Numbered from the stretch's first letter, positions 1 through 8,216 are shown. The stretch is DNA of 38,590 nucleotides from Pararhodobacter sp. SW119 (GCF_017811755.1 NZ_JADDJF010000031.1:1-38590); one strand, 5' to 3'. Made by a program: numbers and translations. Notes: generated from the letters alone by a model not told the origin.

Positions 1-279
1 AGGCCGCTACCTGAACAACCGTGCAGAGAATTCGCACCAACCTTTGCGACGACGGGAGCGGGCGATGCAGCGCTTTCGGCGGATGCGAACGCTACAGACC
101 TTCGCCGCCGTCCATTCCTCCGTGCACAACCATTTCAACCAGGAGCGTCACCTCTACAGCCGAGACAACTTCAAGCTAAACCGCGCCGCCGCCCTCGCCG
201 AGTGGCGTCAGCTCGGCGCGGCCTGAGGCGGAGTGTTGCTGGGATAACTGAGACTGGTTCGCATTTGTCTGACAGCACA
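1..279 (+). mobile_element. IS6-family insertion sequence, 3' part only (cut by window edge)
   Basis: This is the distal part of an IS6-like element whose start lies left of the window. It holds the last 74 codons of a DDE transposase and ends in a terminal repeat at about 250-279 (GAGACTGGTTCGC..TCTGACAGCACA). The same end closes the complete element at 6404-6433 with one base difference over 30. The orientation equals that of the complete copy, so the two form a direct pair around 5.3 kb. Whether the left part is intact cannot be seen. Confidence 0.85.
2..226 (+). CDS. IS6-family transposase, C-terminal part
   Basis: The reading frame is open from the window edge and begins GRYLNNRAENSH, which contains the third catalytic acid (E in NRAENSH) of the DDE transposase of the IS6/IS26 family. 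The remaining 74 residues match the C-terminus of the complete transposase at 5673-6380 with four substitutions (two Q/L, one T/S, A/G at the end). The copies are therefore related but not fresh duplicates. The first two catalytic aspartates lie outside the window, so it cannot be decided whether this gene is intact. Confidence 0.9.
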   Translation, partial: GRYLNNRAENSHQPLRRRERAMQRFRRMRTLQTFAAVHSSVHNHFNQERHLYSRDNFKLNRAAALAEWRQLGAA

Positions 280-315
280 CTTTCTAAGACTGGTTAGCGT
301 TAGTCTGACAGCGCA
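280..315 (+). repeat. Solo second IS6-type right end
   Basis: CTTTCT followed by AAGACTGGTTAGC..TCTGACAGCGCA at 286-315 matches the IS end at 250-279 in 25 of 30 positions. Its leading CTTTCT also matches the bases just inside the end of the complete IS (6398-6403). It lies directly behind the first IS end and in the same orientation, with no transposase of its own. It is most simply the remnant end of an older related element. Confidence 0.7.
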
Positions 316-370
316 CGGGGGGCTTATTGCCGAGCGGGAGTGCGGGGATCGTCCCTCGTTTGCGACCTTG

Positions 371-2029
371 TCACATGTGCCTGAGGAGCTCCTGTGTCCG
401 GACGTTCGTGAGACCAAAGAGACACCTGGCGAGTTCATCGCGACGGCGTCGATTTTCTCGTTCAATCTCCTCAGGCCGGCACAACCGTGCCCGCAACGCA
501 ATCCACCGGCGCTGAGAGTCGCGGACCTGAGGCCCGGCCGAGACCAGGGCGCGCAAGTACGCTGCCGCCATCCGGCCGTCCGCAGCCGAAAGTTCCGGGT
601 ACTCGCAGATCACTTGCGCCGCTGGGTCGAGGTCTCCGTCACAGTTGAAACTCGCCTCTTCGATCGCGCGAATGTCTTCCGGGAAATTTTCCAGTTCCCT
701 TGTTTCAAGACGTTTGCCATCGATCCAGGACATCGACCAGCCCAGAGCCACGAACTCGCTTACGGGATATGGCGTTTCGTAATCCAGAAGTTCGAGAGGT
801 GTCCATTCTCGTCCCTGCAAGTAGCCATACTGGTCGCTTGCGTGAACGTTCTCGTTGAAGGTTTTGACATACCATCTTTCGTCGGTGAACTGGAACACGC
901 TGCACTGGATCGGCCCGAGACCTGGCATGAAGCCATCGAAGAAGAACGCGGTCGGGTCGGTGCCGGGGACGAGATGGATCGAGGTCGTGACACCTGCCCC
1001 GGAAGTCCTTAGCTCGGGATAACGGCCGGCAACGGTTTCAATCGGTTCGTAGACTGGCGGCCTATCTTCGTTCCCGAACACGTAACGCCCGGCTGCAATG
1101 ACGTCGTCGTTGACATAGGAAGCAGTGCCTAAGCTTGCCTGAAAAACGGCGAACGTCCGACGGGTATTGAAGTAGGTCAGGAAATTACAGGCTTCCTGTG
1201 CACCGTTCACCGTGATTTGCCGCGGAAAGTTCATTTCCGACGCCAACAGAACAGACGACGTCTCAACAAGTCTAGTGTAGTCGTCAATGAGAACGTATTC
1301 CTCATGTAACGGCATGTCGCTTCTAGCGCCGCCACCCTTCGAAAGCATGCTGAAGACGAAGTCGGACGATACCTGCCATCTTGCCATCCGCGCCGCTATT
1401 TCGTTGATTGCGGCGCGTGCCTGACCGTAAAAGCTGTCCGCCAGCTGCCCCGTGAGTCTGTCATTGAGGGGCGTACCTATTGGGATTGGTATTGATGCAG
1501 TGATCGACGAGAATGGAGCGTGAAAGCCGACAATGGCCGTGTCGTGCAAATATCGCGATGGCCACGGAGGATTGTTGCGGGTCATTATGTTCTGGCCGCC
1601 AAGAAAGGCGATGGCGCAGGACGAAAGGCACTCGTCGCCGGGGCCGACGAATGTGGTGACGTGGAAGCCGGCGATTGTATCCGACATCGCAAGCCCCTCG
1701 TAGAAATCGCCCCCTGGAGAGTTCATTGACACCACGACGTCGTTGAACATGTCGAACTGCCAGTTCGGGAGTTTCTTGCGAAGTAGATTGGTTAATCGCT
1801 CATTGTCTCCGGGTTCAATTCGACCTTCGATGCGTAAATGCGGCGCATTGGAAAGATCGAAGACGCTACCCGCTTCGAGTGGATCGCCAAAGGAAGGCTC
1901 CGGATAGGCGCGCACAAAAGACTGATTGAATGGTTCTGCCCAAAAAATGTCTGCGGAAAGCGACGGCTGTCCGGAAACCAGCAGCGCGGCAAGCGAGAGT
2001 AAGCCTCGTTTAATCTGGTTGTGATTCAT
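371..2029 (-). CDS. Exported ClpP-like protein with C-terminal LprI-like domain
   Basis: A 552-aa protein is read from ATG 2029, which overlaps the upstream stop as ATGA and has AAGGGGG before it; a GTG at 2038 is less likely. Residues 1-26 look like a signal peptide. Residues about 95-175 resemble the ClpP/crotonase-fold periplasmic family COG3904: SMNSPGG (101-107), a CLSSCAIAFLGG segment (C134, candidate nucleophile S136/S137, C138) and a conserved His in VGFHAPF (H170). The last ~95 residues carry the Cys, QRRW and RARLC pattern of LprI-like lysozyme-inhibitor domains. A role in periplasmic proteolysis or envelope defence is inferred only. It is the last gene of a three-gene operon with lower GC than the photosynthesis genes, next to IS ends. 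Confidence 0.8.
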   Translation of the reverse strand: MNHNQIKRGLLSLAALLVSGQPSLSADIFWAEPFNQSFVRAYPEPSFGDPLEAGSVFDLSNAPHLRIEGRIEPGDNERLTNLLRKKLPNWQFDMFNDVVVSMNSPGGDFYEGLAMSDTIAGFHVTTFVGPGDECLSSCAIAFLGGQNIMTRNNPPWPSRYLHDTAIVGFHAPFSSITASIPIPIGTPLNDRLTGQLADSFYGQARAAINEIAARMARWQVSSDFVFSMLSKGGGARSDMPLHEEYVLIDDYTRLVETSSVLLASEMNFPRQITVNGAQEACNFLTYFNTRRTFAVFQASLGTASYVNDDVIAAGRYVFGNEDRPPVYEPIETVAGRYPELRTSGAGVTTSIHLVPGTDPTAFFFDGFMPGLGPIQCSVFQFTDERWYVKTFNENVHASDQYGYLQGREWTPLELLDYETPYPVSEFVALGWSMSWIDGKRLETRELENFPEDIRAIEEASFNCDGDLDPAAQVICEYPELSAADGRMAAAYLRALVSAGPQVRDSQRRWIALRARLCRPEEIERENRRRRDELARCLFGLTNVRTQELLRHM

Positions 2030-2694
2030 GGTCGGCACCCCCTTGAAGCCGCGAAGGCTCGCGCGGAGCCGCCGAGCTCTGCAGTGCCCAGTTCCTGCTG
2101 AATATCCTCGAGAACGGGTTGGTAGAGGTTGGTAAAGCTCAAAGCATATTCGCAGAAATGCTGCCTGGCCGTGGTAGCGTCACACCTCGCCCGGAGTGCG
2201 CACAATGGTCGAAAGCAGTCCGGAGGTTTCACACAAAGCGCCAGTTGATCGAGCGTGTCAGCGATCTCGGCGATAGCAAGCTTCAGGTCGACTTCGTTTG
2301 CACCGTTGTCAGCCCGGAGGATCTCTCTTCGAAAGAAGGCCTGAAACGCCTCAAGTCCTTCCGAAGACTCAGAACTGGTGAGTTGTCGAAGTCCAGCGAC
2401 GTCCTCAGCGCGTGCATACCATGCGCGGTCGAGCGTTCGCCGTTGCTCTGCTACGGCGCCTTCCGTGAACCGCTCTGCGTATTCGAGGGACGCGTCAACT
2501 CTGCGATCAAGTCGTGTCAGGGTTAGCTCGAACAGCGCAAAAGTGCCTGCGAACAGAAGTGCCGCGAGCTGGATCACCCTTATGGATAAGAGCTTGTTAC
2601 TGAAACGTTTCAGTTTCTTGCGCTGTTCCTTTTGGGCACGTCGTTCCTGTTGGGCACGCCGTTCCTGCTCCGGTTCGTCATCAGCAGATGTCAA
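2026..2694 (-). CDS. Unknown single-pass membrane protein with Cys-rich C-terminal part
   Basis: I do not recognise a family. From TTG 2694 (GGAG about 11 bases upstream, 14-bp overlap with the preceding stop) the protein is 222 aa. A start at 2766 is open but would overlap the upstream gene by 86 bp. The N-terminus is a charged, repeat-derived helix (EQERRAQQERRAQKEQ), followed by one hydrophobic segment (about residues 38-56). A predicted extracytoplasmic part follows with a cluster of cysteines (CVKPPDC, PLC, ARC, FC) that could form disulfides. Its stop overlaps the ATG of the ClpP-like gene as ATGA, so the two are probably translationally coupled. Confidence 0.6.
   Translation of the reverse strand: MTSADDEPEQERRAQQERRAQKEQRKKLKRFSNKLLSIRVIQLAALLFAGTFALFELTLTRLDRRVDASLEYAERFTEGAVAEQRRTLDRAWYARAEDVAGLRQLTSSESSEGLEAFQAFFRREILRADNGANEVDLKLAIAEIADTLDQLALCVKPPDCFRPLCALRARCDATTARQHFCEYALSFTNLYQPVLEDIQQELGTAELGGSARAFAASRGCRP
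2625..2660. repeat. 18-bp tandem repeat, two copies, inside a coding region
   Basis: Two adjacent 18-bp units (GTTCCTTTTGGGCACGTC and GTTCCTGTTGGGCACGCC) differ at two positions, and a third partial unit starts at 2661. On the minus strand they encode the repeated RAQ(Q/K)E(R/Q) stretch before the membrane segment of the 222-aa protein. The unit is a multiple of three, so a change in copy number would keep the frame. Confidence 0.75.
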
Positions 2695-3136
2695 GGAGGA
2701 TCTCCGCCATCTCGACCGATCCTCCGTCTTCCAGGGTCCAGGTCTGTCGCCTGACAACATCTGCAAACCGCTGGCTGAGACAAACTATGTGGTCTTCCGT
2801 GAGGACGACTGCAGTGGCCTTTTCGTTTCGCGAGCGTTCAACGGGAGCGCCTCCCTCGCTAGGGCGTAAAAGAATGGAGCTTTGTCCAAACGCGTTTTCA
2901 GAGGTCAATGCGGCGACCTGTGCCGGCGACGGGTCAAAGAGTTCGTCTTCGCAGAAACCAGGAAAGATCAACGTGGGACCTTCGACGAACTCCAGGTACC
3001 GTGCTGCATTTCGGTTAATGCATTCGGCCTGACTGAAGAGTAGCAGCAAGTTCCTGCTGGTTTCTGACTGCGGCAAAGCAGACGTGAATGGAACCGTTAT
3101 GACGAGTACCGTGACGAGCAGTGTGGCTCTTCGCAT
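2681..3136 (-). CDS. Small secreted hypothetical protein
   Basis: A 151-aa protein starts at ATG 3136 with GGAG about 7 bases upstream. Residues 1-20 are a typical Sec signal peptide (MRRATLLVTVLVITVPFTSA). The mature part contains cysteines near AECIN, GFCEDE and HIVCLSQ and at the very C-terminus, suggesting disulfides after export. No family was recognised. It is the first gene of the 3136-to-371 minus-strand operon. The product of the next gene is membrane-bound and that of the last is exported, so the three probably act in the envelope. Confidence 0.6.
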   Translation of the reverse strand: MRRATLLVTVLVITVPFTSALPQSETSRNLLLLFSQAECINRNAARYLEFVEGPTLIFPGFCEDELFDPSPAQVAALTSENAFGQSSILLRPSEGGAPVERSRNEKATAVVLTEDHIVCLSQRFADVVRRQTWTLEDGGSVEMAEILLDIC

Positions 3137-3586
3137 CGTTCGCTCCTGCCAACCAACAACACGACATCTCTAATTTTTACGATACCAGACTGCGAAGCCG
3201 GATCAAGCTCGCTTTCTTCGGACTCGACTGTGACCTCCAGCATACGAAAACCAGGCCCCGAACGACGACAAACTGACGAACGGTGAGCGCTGCGCAGGAC
3301 CTGCATCGGTCAGCGTCTCGTCCACTGCGATGGGAATCCCCCAAACTGGAAAAAATGGGCGTTGGCGATGACATGTCACTGGTCCGCGACCATACGCACG
3401 ACCTTTGAAGCGAGCCCGGTTGCCGAGGTGACGATAACCGTCCTGGGCCTTGTCAGAGGAACCGGAGATGATAGGCTGTGCTCGCACGATTGTTCTGGCT
3501 CGCCGCGCACTTTCATGGCTATTGCCTTGAAGAACATACCTTTGTGGCCTCGTATCAAGCCGAGGGTCAACGAAGCTAGGAATTGA
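3137..3586. other. Intergenic stretch with no supported gene; composition boundary
   Basis: About 450 bp separate the divergent 151-aa gene and the 652-aa ORF. Short ORFs on both strands lack ribosome-binding sites and recognisable content. The base composition, roughly balanced here as in 280-3136, changes abruptly to GC-rich around 3590. This looks like a junction between two DNA segments. The promoter of the minus-strand operon must lie just above 3136, but no convincing -35/-10 pair was found. Confidence 0.5.
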
Positions 3587-5545
3587 GTGATTCCTCTGAC
3601 AACGCCCATCGGCGCCTCCCCGGCCCTGGGCTGGCCAATGGCCACACAGCCGCTGGCCCCGCATCTCGCGGCCAGCTTTGGCCCCGACCGCGCCGTTCAG
3701 GCGCCCGAACCCGGATTTTCCGGGCGTGGGCAAAGTATCACCTGGCCCACCCACGCCCTGAATGCCCAAAGCCCCACCGACTCGATCTTTGCCAGCTTTG
3801 GCCAACACGTCGTCTATGAACGTGGGCAGACACCCTTTGCGCATGATGGCCCGGCCGCGCGGCACCTCGCCCCCGCCCCGACCCGCCGCCGCGCGCCCGA
3901 CCCAGCGCTGACCCAGACGCTGCTGGAGCGTCGGGACGCCGATCCGGGCGACATCAAGCCACCCGTTCCGACCAAGGGCTTGGGCCGCGACTGGGCGGCG
4001 CAGGCCCTTACGCCTGCGCGGATCAACCGGCTCACCATCGGGCGCCGCCCCGGCGCGATGGAGGTCTCGACCGCCTCCCTGACCCTCGCCGGACGACAGC
4101 CGGAACGCCCGGTGCTCCTGGATGGCGGTTGGCCCGGCACGGGCCGCCCGGCCGACACGGCGCCGGTGCTCTCGCACGCGCTGCGCACCCCGCGCAGCAC
4201 AGTGCTGCCTCCTGACCCCGAGCCCAACCACCTCGAGAGACGCCGCCGCACCTACCTGTCCCGCGCCGACGTTGGGGAGGCCGCTGACGGTAAGCCGAAG
4301 CTGCTGCCGTTTGAGCCCTTCGATGACCCGCGCGATGTCATCCGCCTGTCTGAGGACAACGGCACGTTCTGGCGCATCGACGCGGGCGGCGAGGGCGGGG
4401 CGGCGGGTCTGCGCATCGGACCTGCCTGGCAGGGCACTCTGCGCATCCGCCTCATGGGCCACTTCACGGGTCCCGTGCACCCGCTGCGCACACTCGGCGA
4501 TCCGCGTGGGATCCTTGGGCTGCATAGGGATAGGGGCCTGATCGGCCAGCTTGCTATCGGACACCTCATCACCCAGCCCAACCAAGTTGATGTCGGGATG
4601 GACGGCCTTGCGGTGATCATGACGCTCACCTTTCCCAATATCGACTCGCTGCAAGAACGGCTGGCGGAGGCCACCGCCGATACGCACCTCTCCCTCACGC
4701 TGAAATTCCCACATGCGGCGGGGGCCGAGCCGTTGGACAACGATCTCGACGTCGCGCCCGCCGTGTCCATGGACCTGCCCCTGACGCTCGACCCAGGCGG
4801 TCGGCGCGTGGTGCGCACGCGCACCCGCACCATCGCCTTTGGCGATCCCGCCTATGACCGGGTCCTCGCCAGCCAAGCCGCCCTGGACTCGGACCGCGAC
4901 GACACCGACGAATTCCGCGCCGCCGCCGACCGCCGCGAATACAACTCCGACAGCACCATGCTGCTCGCCTTTGGGCAGATCGACCCGGTCGAAGACGTGT
5001 TCGATGTCACCTATACGGCCCCAGCCGCGGTCACGTTCCAACGTGTCCCCTTTGCAGCCCCCGGCACCACCCAGGAGCTGGAGCTCAAACTGTCCCCCGA
5101 CACTTCGCTGGCGCAGGTCTCGATCAACGCCCACACCGCCGTGCGCCTGCGCCTGGCGGATCTGCGCGTGGCGACGGCGCCCGAGGATGCGGCCCTCTCG
5201 GCCGGTGACACACTGATCATCAACCTTGCCGTCAAGGAAAAGGTGAGCCTCACGCTCCGCGTACGCGTCGTCGCCGCCCCGGTGATCGCACCGCCTGCGT
5301 CGGTCTATTCGGTGATCGAAACGGTGGAAACAACGGCCCGCACGCGCCTCCACGCGCCCGGATCTCTTCCCACACGGATCGAGTTCCCGGACCTGCTCCA
5401 AGATCTCGCCCGCGGGCATGTCCGTCGCGACGCGCTTTTTGTCTGGCACTTCGCAACGCCCGCTCCGATCAATCCAGAAGGGAACGGCGACCGGCGGACC
5501 GATCTGATCAAGCTTGACCGGTCCGGAGGGGGACAGCTGCCGTAG
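3587..5545 (+). CDS. Large unrecognised protein, probably truncated at its 5' end
   Basis: A 652-aa frame with strong third-position GC shows that the plus strand is coding. I cannot name the family. The N-terminal ~100 residues contain FG and proline/glycine-rich turns (ASFGPDR, ASFGQHV) that suggest beta-structure. The middle and C-terminal parts contain beta-rich stretches (about residues 330-370 and 470-600). There is no signal peptide, membrane helix or catalytic motif. The first possible start, GTG 3587, follows directly after an in-frame TGA (3584-3586) and has no clear ribosome-binding site; ATG 3638 is an alternative. The frame may be the 3' part of a longer gene cut at the composition change near 3590. 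It ends 71 bp before the complete IS6 element. Confidence 0.6.
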   Translation: MIPLTTPIGASPALGWPMATQPLAPHLAASFGPDRAVQAPEPGFSGRGQSITWPTHALNAQSPTDSIFASFGQHVVYERGQTPFAHDGPAARHLAPAPTRRRAPDPALTQTLLERRDADPGDIKPPVPTKGLGRDWAAQALTPARINRLTIGRRPGAMEVSTASLTLAGRQPERPVLLDGGWPGTGRPADTAPVLSHALRTPRSTVLPPDPEPNHLERRRRTYLSRADVGEAADGKPKLLPFEPFDDPRDVIRLSEDNGTFWRIDAGGEGGAAGLRIGPAWQGTLRIRLMGHFTGPVHPLRTLGDPRGILGLHRDRGLIGQLAIGHLITQPNQVDVGMDGLAVIMTLTFPNIDSLQERLAEATADTHLSLTLKFPHAAGAEPLDNDLDVAPAVSMDLPLTLDPGGRRVVRTRTRTIAFGDPAYDRVLASQAALDSDRDDTDEFRAAADRREYNSDSTMLLAFGQIDPVEDVFDVTYTAPAAVTFQRVPFAAPGTTQELELKLSPDTSLAQVSINAHTAVRLRLADLRVATAPEDAALSAGDTLIINLAVKEKVSLTLRVRVVAAPVIAPPASVYSVIETVETTARTRLHAPGSLPTRIEFPDLLQDLARGHVRRDALFVWHFATPAPINPEGNGDRRTDLIKLDRSGGGQLP

Positions 5546-5616
5546 GGTTGAGGAGCTTCGCTTCGCGAGGACCTGGGGCAGTGTAAAAAGTGTAGATCTT
5601 GGAGAGAAAGGCGAAC

Positions 5617-6433
5617 GGCAGTGTCAGAGCAAAGTCCTTGAGCGGGGCAGGGCGGTCGCGTAGTTTCGTACGATGCCGAACCCCAGCCCCTTCCGATACT
5701 TCAAGACGAGCCCCGAGATCATCCGCCTCGCGGTGATGCTCTACATCCGGTTCCCCCTCTCTCTGCGCAACGTGGAAGACTTGCTCCACGAGCGCGGCAT
5801 CGAGATCAGCCATGAGACGGTGCGGTTCTGGTGGAACCGGTTCGGCCCGATGTTCGCCGCGGAGATTCGTCGGCGGCGCGTCGAGCGGATGCGCTCATCC
5901 CCGCAGTGGCGGTGGCACCTCGACGAGATGTTCGTGAAGATCAACGGCGAGACGCACTACCTCTGGAGCGCGGTCGATCATGAAGGCGAGGTGCTCGAAT
6001 CCTTTGTCACAAAGCGCCGCGACCGCAAGGCGGCGTTGAAATTCCTTAAAAAGGCGATGCGGCGGCATGGGGCGCCGGAGTCGATCGTGACCGATCGTCT
6101 GCGTTCGTACGGCGCGGCCTTGCGCGAAATGGGCGCCACGGCCCTTCAGGAAACAGGGCGCTACCTCAACAATCGTGCGGAAAACTCTCACCTCCCATTG
6201 CGACGAAGGGAACGGGCGATGCTGCGTTTCCGGCGCATGCGATCTCTGCAAACCTTCGCCGCCGTCCATTCCTCGGTCCACAACCATTTCAACCAGGAGC
6301 GTCACCTTTACAGCCGAGACAACTTCAAACTCAACCGTGCCGCCGCTCTCGCCGAGTGGCGCCAACTCGGCGCGGGCTGAGGCCGAATCGGGTAGGGCTT
6401 TCTGAGACTGGTTCGCATTCGTCTGACAGCACA
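5617..6433 (+). mobile_element. Complete IS6-family insertion sequence (about 817 bp)
   Basis: The element contains one intact DDE transposase. The right end is GAGACTGGTTCGC..TCTGACAGCACA (6404-6433). Its reverse complement begins TGTGCTGTCAGA, and the left end begins GGCAGTGTCAGA at 5617, so the terminal repeats share the core TGTCAGA plus scattered matches. No 8-bp target duplication is visible between the left flank (5609-5616) and right flank (6434-6441), as expected if the element took part in a cointegrate or deletion rather than a simple insertion. It sits 63 bp beyond the stop codon of cycA. Confidence 0.85.
5673..6380 (+). CDS. IS6-family DDE transposase
   Basis: A 235-aa protein, the usual length for IS6/IS26 transposases. 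The catalytic triad is visible: D in WHLDEMF (about residue 89), D in IVTDRLRSY (about 147) and E in NNRAENSH (about 170). The N-terminus has the typical FKTSPEIIRLAVMLYIRFPLSLR stretch with an HTH, and RFWWNRFGP precedes the catalytic core. Start ATG 5673 is the first in frame after the left end. No frameshift or missing residue is seen, so the enzyme could be active. Known IS6 elements move by replicative cointegration or conservative targeting next to an existing copy, which fits the second copy at the window's left edge. Confidence 0.95.
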   Translation: MPNPSPFRYFKTSPEIIRLAVMLYIRFPLSLRNVEDLLHERGIEISHETVRFWWNRFGPMFAAEIRRRRVERMRSSPQWRWHLDEMFVKINGETHYLWSAVDHEGEVLESFVTKRRDRKAALKFLKKAMRRHGAPESIVTDRLRSYGAALREMGATALQETGRYLNNRAENSHLPLRRRERAMLRFRRMRSLQTFAAVHSSVHNHFNQERHLYSRDNFKLNRAAALAEWRQLGAG

Positions 6434-6465
6434 ATGCAGCGGGCTAAATTCCAGCGGTGACAGCA

Positions 6466-6486
6466 GCGTCGCGCGGTCGGCGACGC
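6466..6486 (-). terminator. Weak hairpin downstream of cycA
   Basis: GCGTCGC (6466-6472) and GCGACGC (6480-6486) form a perfect 7-bp stem with a 7-nt loop, starting 10 bases beyond the cycA stop. No T-run follows on the minus strand. It is at best a weak terminator or an RNA 3'-end stabiliser. It is the last structure before the IS end at 6433. Confidence 0.3.
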
Positions 6487-6496
6487 GACTAGCGTA

Positions 6497-6946
6497 TCAG
6501 TCCGCGGCTTCCTCGGCCTCTTCGGCCGGCTCGCTGAACTGAGCGAGGAACGCCACCAGATCTTGCGCCATGCCTTCGTTGCGCACACGATGCGACATGC
6601 CGGAACGTGCGCGACGGTCATTGAGCGTCTCGCGCAGGAAATCCTGAGGGTTCACCAGGTAGGGAACCAGGTTTTCCTCGTCCCAGACAAGACCCTGTTC
6701 GCCGGCCTCGACGATCGAGGGCTGATACCGGAAGTCTTCATAGGTGCCGGCCTGCCGACCGATCACGCCGTAAAGGTTTGGGCCCTGCCGACCGGCGCGC
6801 CCCGCCAGCACTTCACCTGCCGGGTTTTCGACCACATGGCAGGTCTGGCACTGGTTGAACGCCGCTTCGCCCGCGGCAGGGTCGCCGGCAAGGGCAGGCG
6901 CGGCGAACAGCGACAGCGTGGCCACGGCAAGGGTCAATCGTTTCAT
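6497..6946 (-). CDS. cycA: Cytochrome c2-type periplasmic electron carrier
   Basis: A 149-aa class I c-type cytochrome. ATG 6946 is chosen because AGGAGG lies just upstream and a Sec signal peptide follows at once (residues 1-20, MKRLTLAVATLSLFAAPALA); a longer open frame to 7024 is upstream sequence. The haem motif is CQTCH (C33-H37), followed by the GPNLYGVIGR segment of cytochromes c2. The likely axial Met is in RSGMSHR. The C-terminus is an acidic EPAEEAEEAAD tail. In phototrophs this protein returns electrons from the cytochrome bc1 complex to the photosynthetic reaction centre. It is the last gene of the bchF-to-cycA series, 58 bp after hemA, as in the PGC of many Rhodobacteraceae. Confidence 0.92.
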   Translation of the reverse strand: MKRLTLAVATLSLFAAPALAGDPAAGEAAFNQCQTCHVVENPAGEVLAGRAGRQGPNLYGVIGRQAGTYEDFRYQPSIVEAGEQGLVWDEENLVPYLVNPQDFLRETLNDRRARSGMSHRVRNEGMAQDLVAFLAQFSEPAEEAEEAAD

Positions 6947-7004
6947 GGTTGTCCTCCTCTTTACTTGTCTACTACGCGGATGGCGGCTGTTTGGATCACC
7001 CTCG

Positions 7005-8216
7005 TCACGCAACTGCGTGCGCAAGCGCGCATTGCCGCCAAAGCGCCTCCAGCGCCCGGACCAGGTGATCGATATCGCTTTCGTCGTGCAGCGGGCCGGG
7101 GGTGATGCGCAGCCGTTCGGTGCCGCGCGGCACTGTCGGGTAGTTGATGGGCTGCACGTAGATGCCCCAGTCGTTCATCAGGATATCGCTGATCTGCCGG
7201 CATTTCACCGGATCGCCGACCATCACCGGAATGATGTGGCTGTCGTTGGGCAGATGCGGAATTCCCAGCCGGTCGAGCCGCGTGCGCACCCGCGCGACAT
7301 TCGCGCTCTGCGCCTGGCGTTCGGCGTCCGAAGTCTTCAGATGCCGGATCGATGCCGTCGCGGCGGCCGCCACGCCAGGCGGAAGCGCCGTGGTGAAGAT
7401 GAAACCCGAGGCGAAGGATCGGATGAAGTCGCAGAGCGCATCAGACCCGGTGATGTAGCCGCCGACGACGCCAAAGGCCTTGCCCAGCGTGCCCTCGATC
7501 AGGTCGATGCGGTGGGCAAGGCCGCGCGCTTCCGATATGCCGCCGCCGCGCGGGCCGTACATGCCGACCGCATGCACCTCGTCCAGATAGGTCAGCGCGC
7601 CGTGGGCCTCGGCCACCTCGACGATTTCGCGCATCGGGCAGATGTCGCCGTCCATCGAATAGACGGATTCGAAGGCCACGATCTTCGCTCGGTCGCCCAC
7701 CGCCCTCAGCTTGTGGTCCAGATCGCGCCAGTCGTTGTGCTTCCAGATAACCTTGTCGGCGCGGGAATGGCGGATCCCCTCGATCATGCTGGCGTGGTTC
7801 TTCTCGTCCGACAGGATCACGGCGCCGGGGATCCGCGCGCCAAGGGTGGAAAGGGCCGCCCAGTTCGACACGTATCCGCTGGTGAACAGGAGCGCCGCCT
7901 CCTTGCCGTGAAGATCGGCCAACTCCGCCTCGAGCACGCGGTGCAGATGGTTGTTGCCCGAGATGTTGCGCGTACCTCCGGCCCCTGTGCCGCAGTCGCG
8001 CACCGTGTCGACCATTGCATCCACCACATCGGGGTGGTGGCCCATGCCGAGATAGTCGTTGGAACACCAGACGGTCACCTCGTCCTCGCCGTTGGCGGCA
8101 TAGTGACGAACCCGCGGAAAGGCGCCGCACTTGCGCTGCAACTCGGCGAAGACGCGATAGTTGCCCTCGGCCTTCAGCGCTTCGAGCTGGCTACGGAAAT
8201 GATGATCAAAGTCCAT
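7005..8216 (-). CDS. hemA: 5-aminolevulinate synthase
   Basis: A 403-aa PLP enzyme of the alpha-oxoamine synthase family that condenses glycine and succinyl-CoA to 5-aminolevulinate, the first tetrapyrrole precursor of the alphaproteobacterial Shemin route. Visible family features include the [10 protein letters not shown] loop (about 78-87), [11 protein letters not shown] (about 211-221) and the PLP lysine K246 in [14 protein letters not shown]. Length is normal. ATG 8216 has AAGGA upstream and overlaps the end of puhE by 11 bp, so it is probably translated from the same mRNA. Its place inside the PGC puts haem and bacteriochlorophyll precursor supply under the same transcription as the pigment genes. 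Confidence 0.97.
   Translation of the reverse strand: MDFDHHFRSQLEALKAEGNYRVFAELQRKCGAFPRVRHYAANGEDEVTVWCSNDYLGMGHHPDVVDAMVDTVRDCGTGAGGTRNISGNNHLHRVLEAELADLHGKEAALLFTSGYVSNWAALSTLGARIPGAVILSDEKNHASMIEGIRHSRADKVIWKHNDWRDLDHKLRAVGDRAKIVAFESVYSMDGDICPMREIVEVAEAHGALTYLDEVHAVGMYGPRGGGISEARGLAHRIDLIEGTLGKAFGVVGGYITGSDALCDFIRSFASGFIFTTALPPGVAAAATASIRHLKTSDAERQAQSANVARVRTRLDRLGIPHLPNDSHIIPVMVGDPVKCRQISDILMNDWGIYVQPINYPTVPRGTERLRITPGPLHDESDIDHLVRALEALWRQCALAHAVA

Noticed and set aside
2695-2766. Upstream ATG 2766 as start of the membrane protein in the left operon
   Set aside because: It would overlap the preceding gene by 86 bp and has no better ribosome-binding site than TTG 2694, which gives a 14-bp overlap.
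3376-3645. 89-aa minus-strand ORF at the composition junction
   Set aside because: There is no ribosome-binding site, recognisable content or conserved context, and it crosses the junction near 3590 and overlaps the large ORF.
3203-5449. 748-aa minus-strand ORF opposite the 652-aa gene
   Set aside because: It is an Arg/Gly/His-rich translation with no domain, runs past the composition boundary, and the opposite strand has the better coding bias. It is taken as a shadow.
5609-6441. 8-bp target-site duplication around the complete IS
   Set aside because: The flanking octamers (AGGCGAAC and ATGCAGCG) do not match at the inferred ends.
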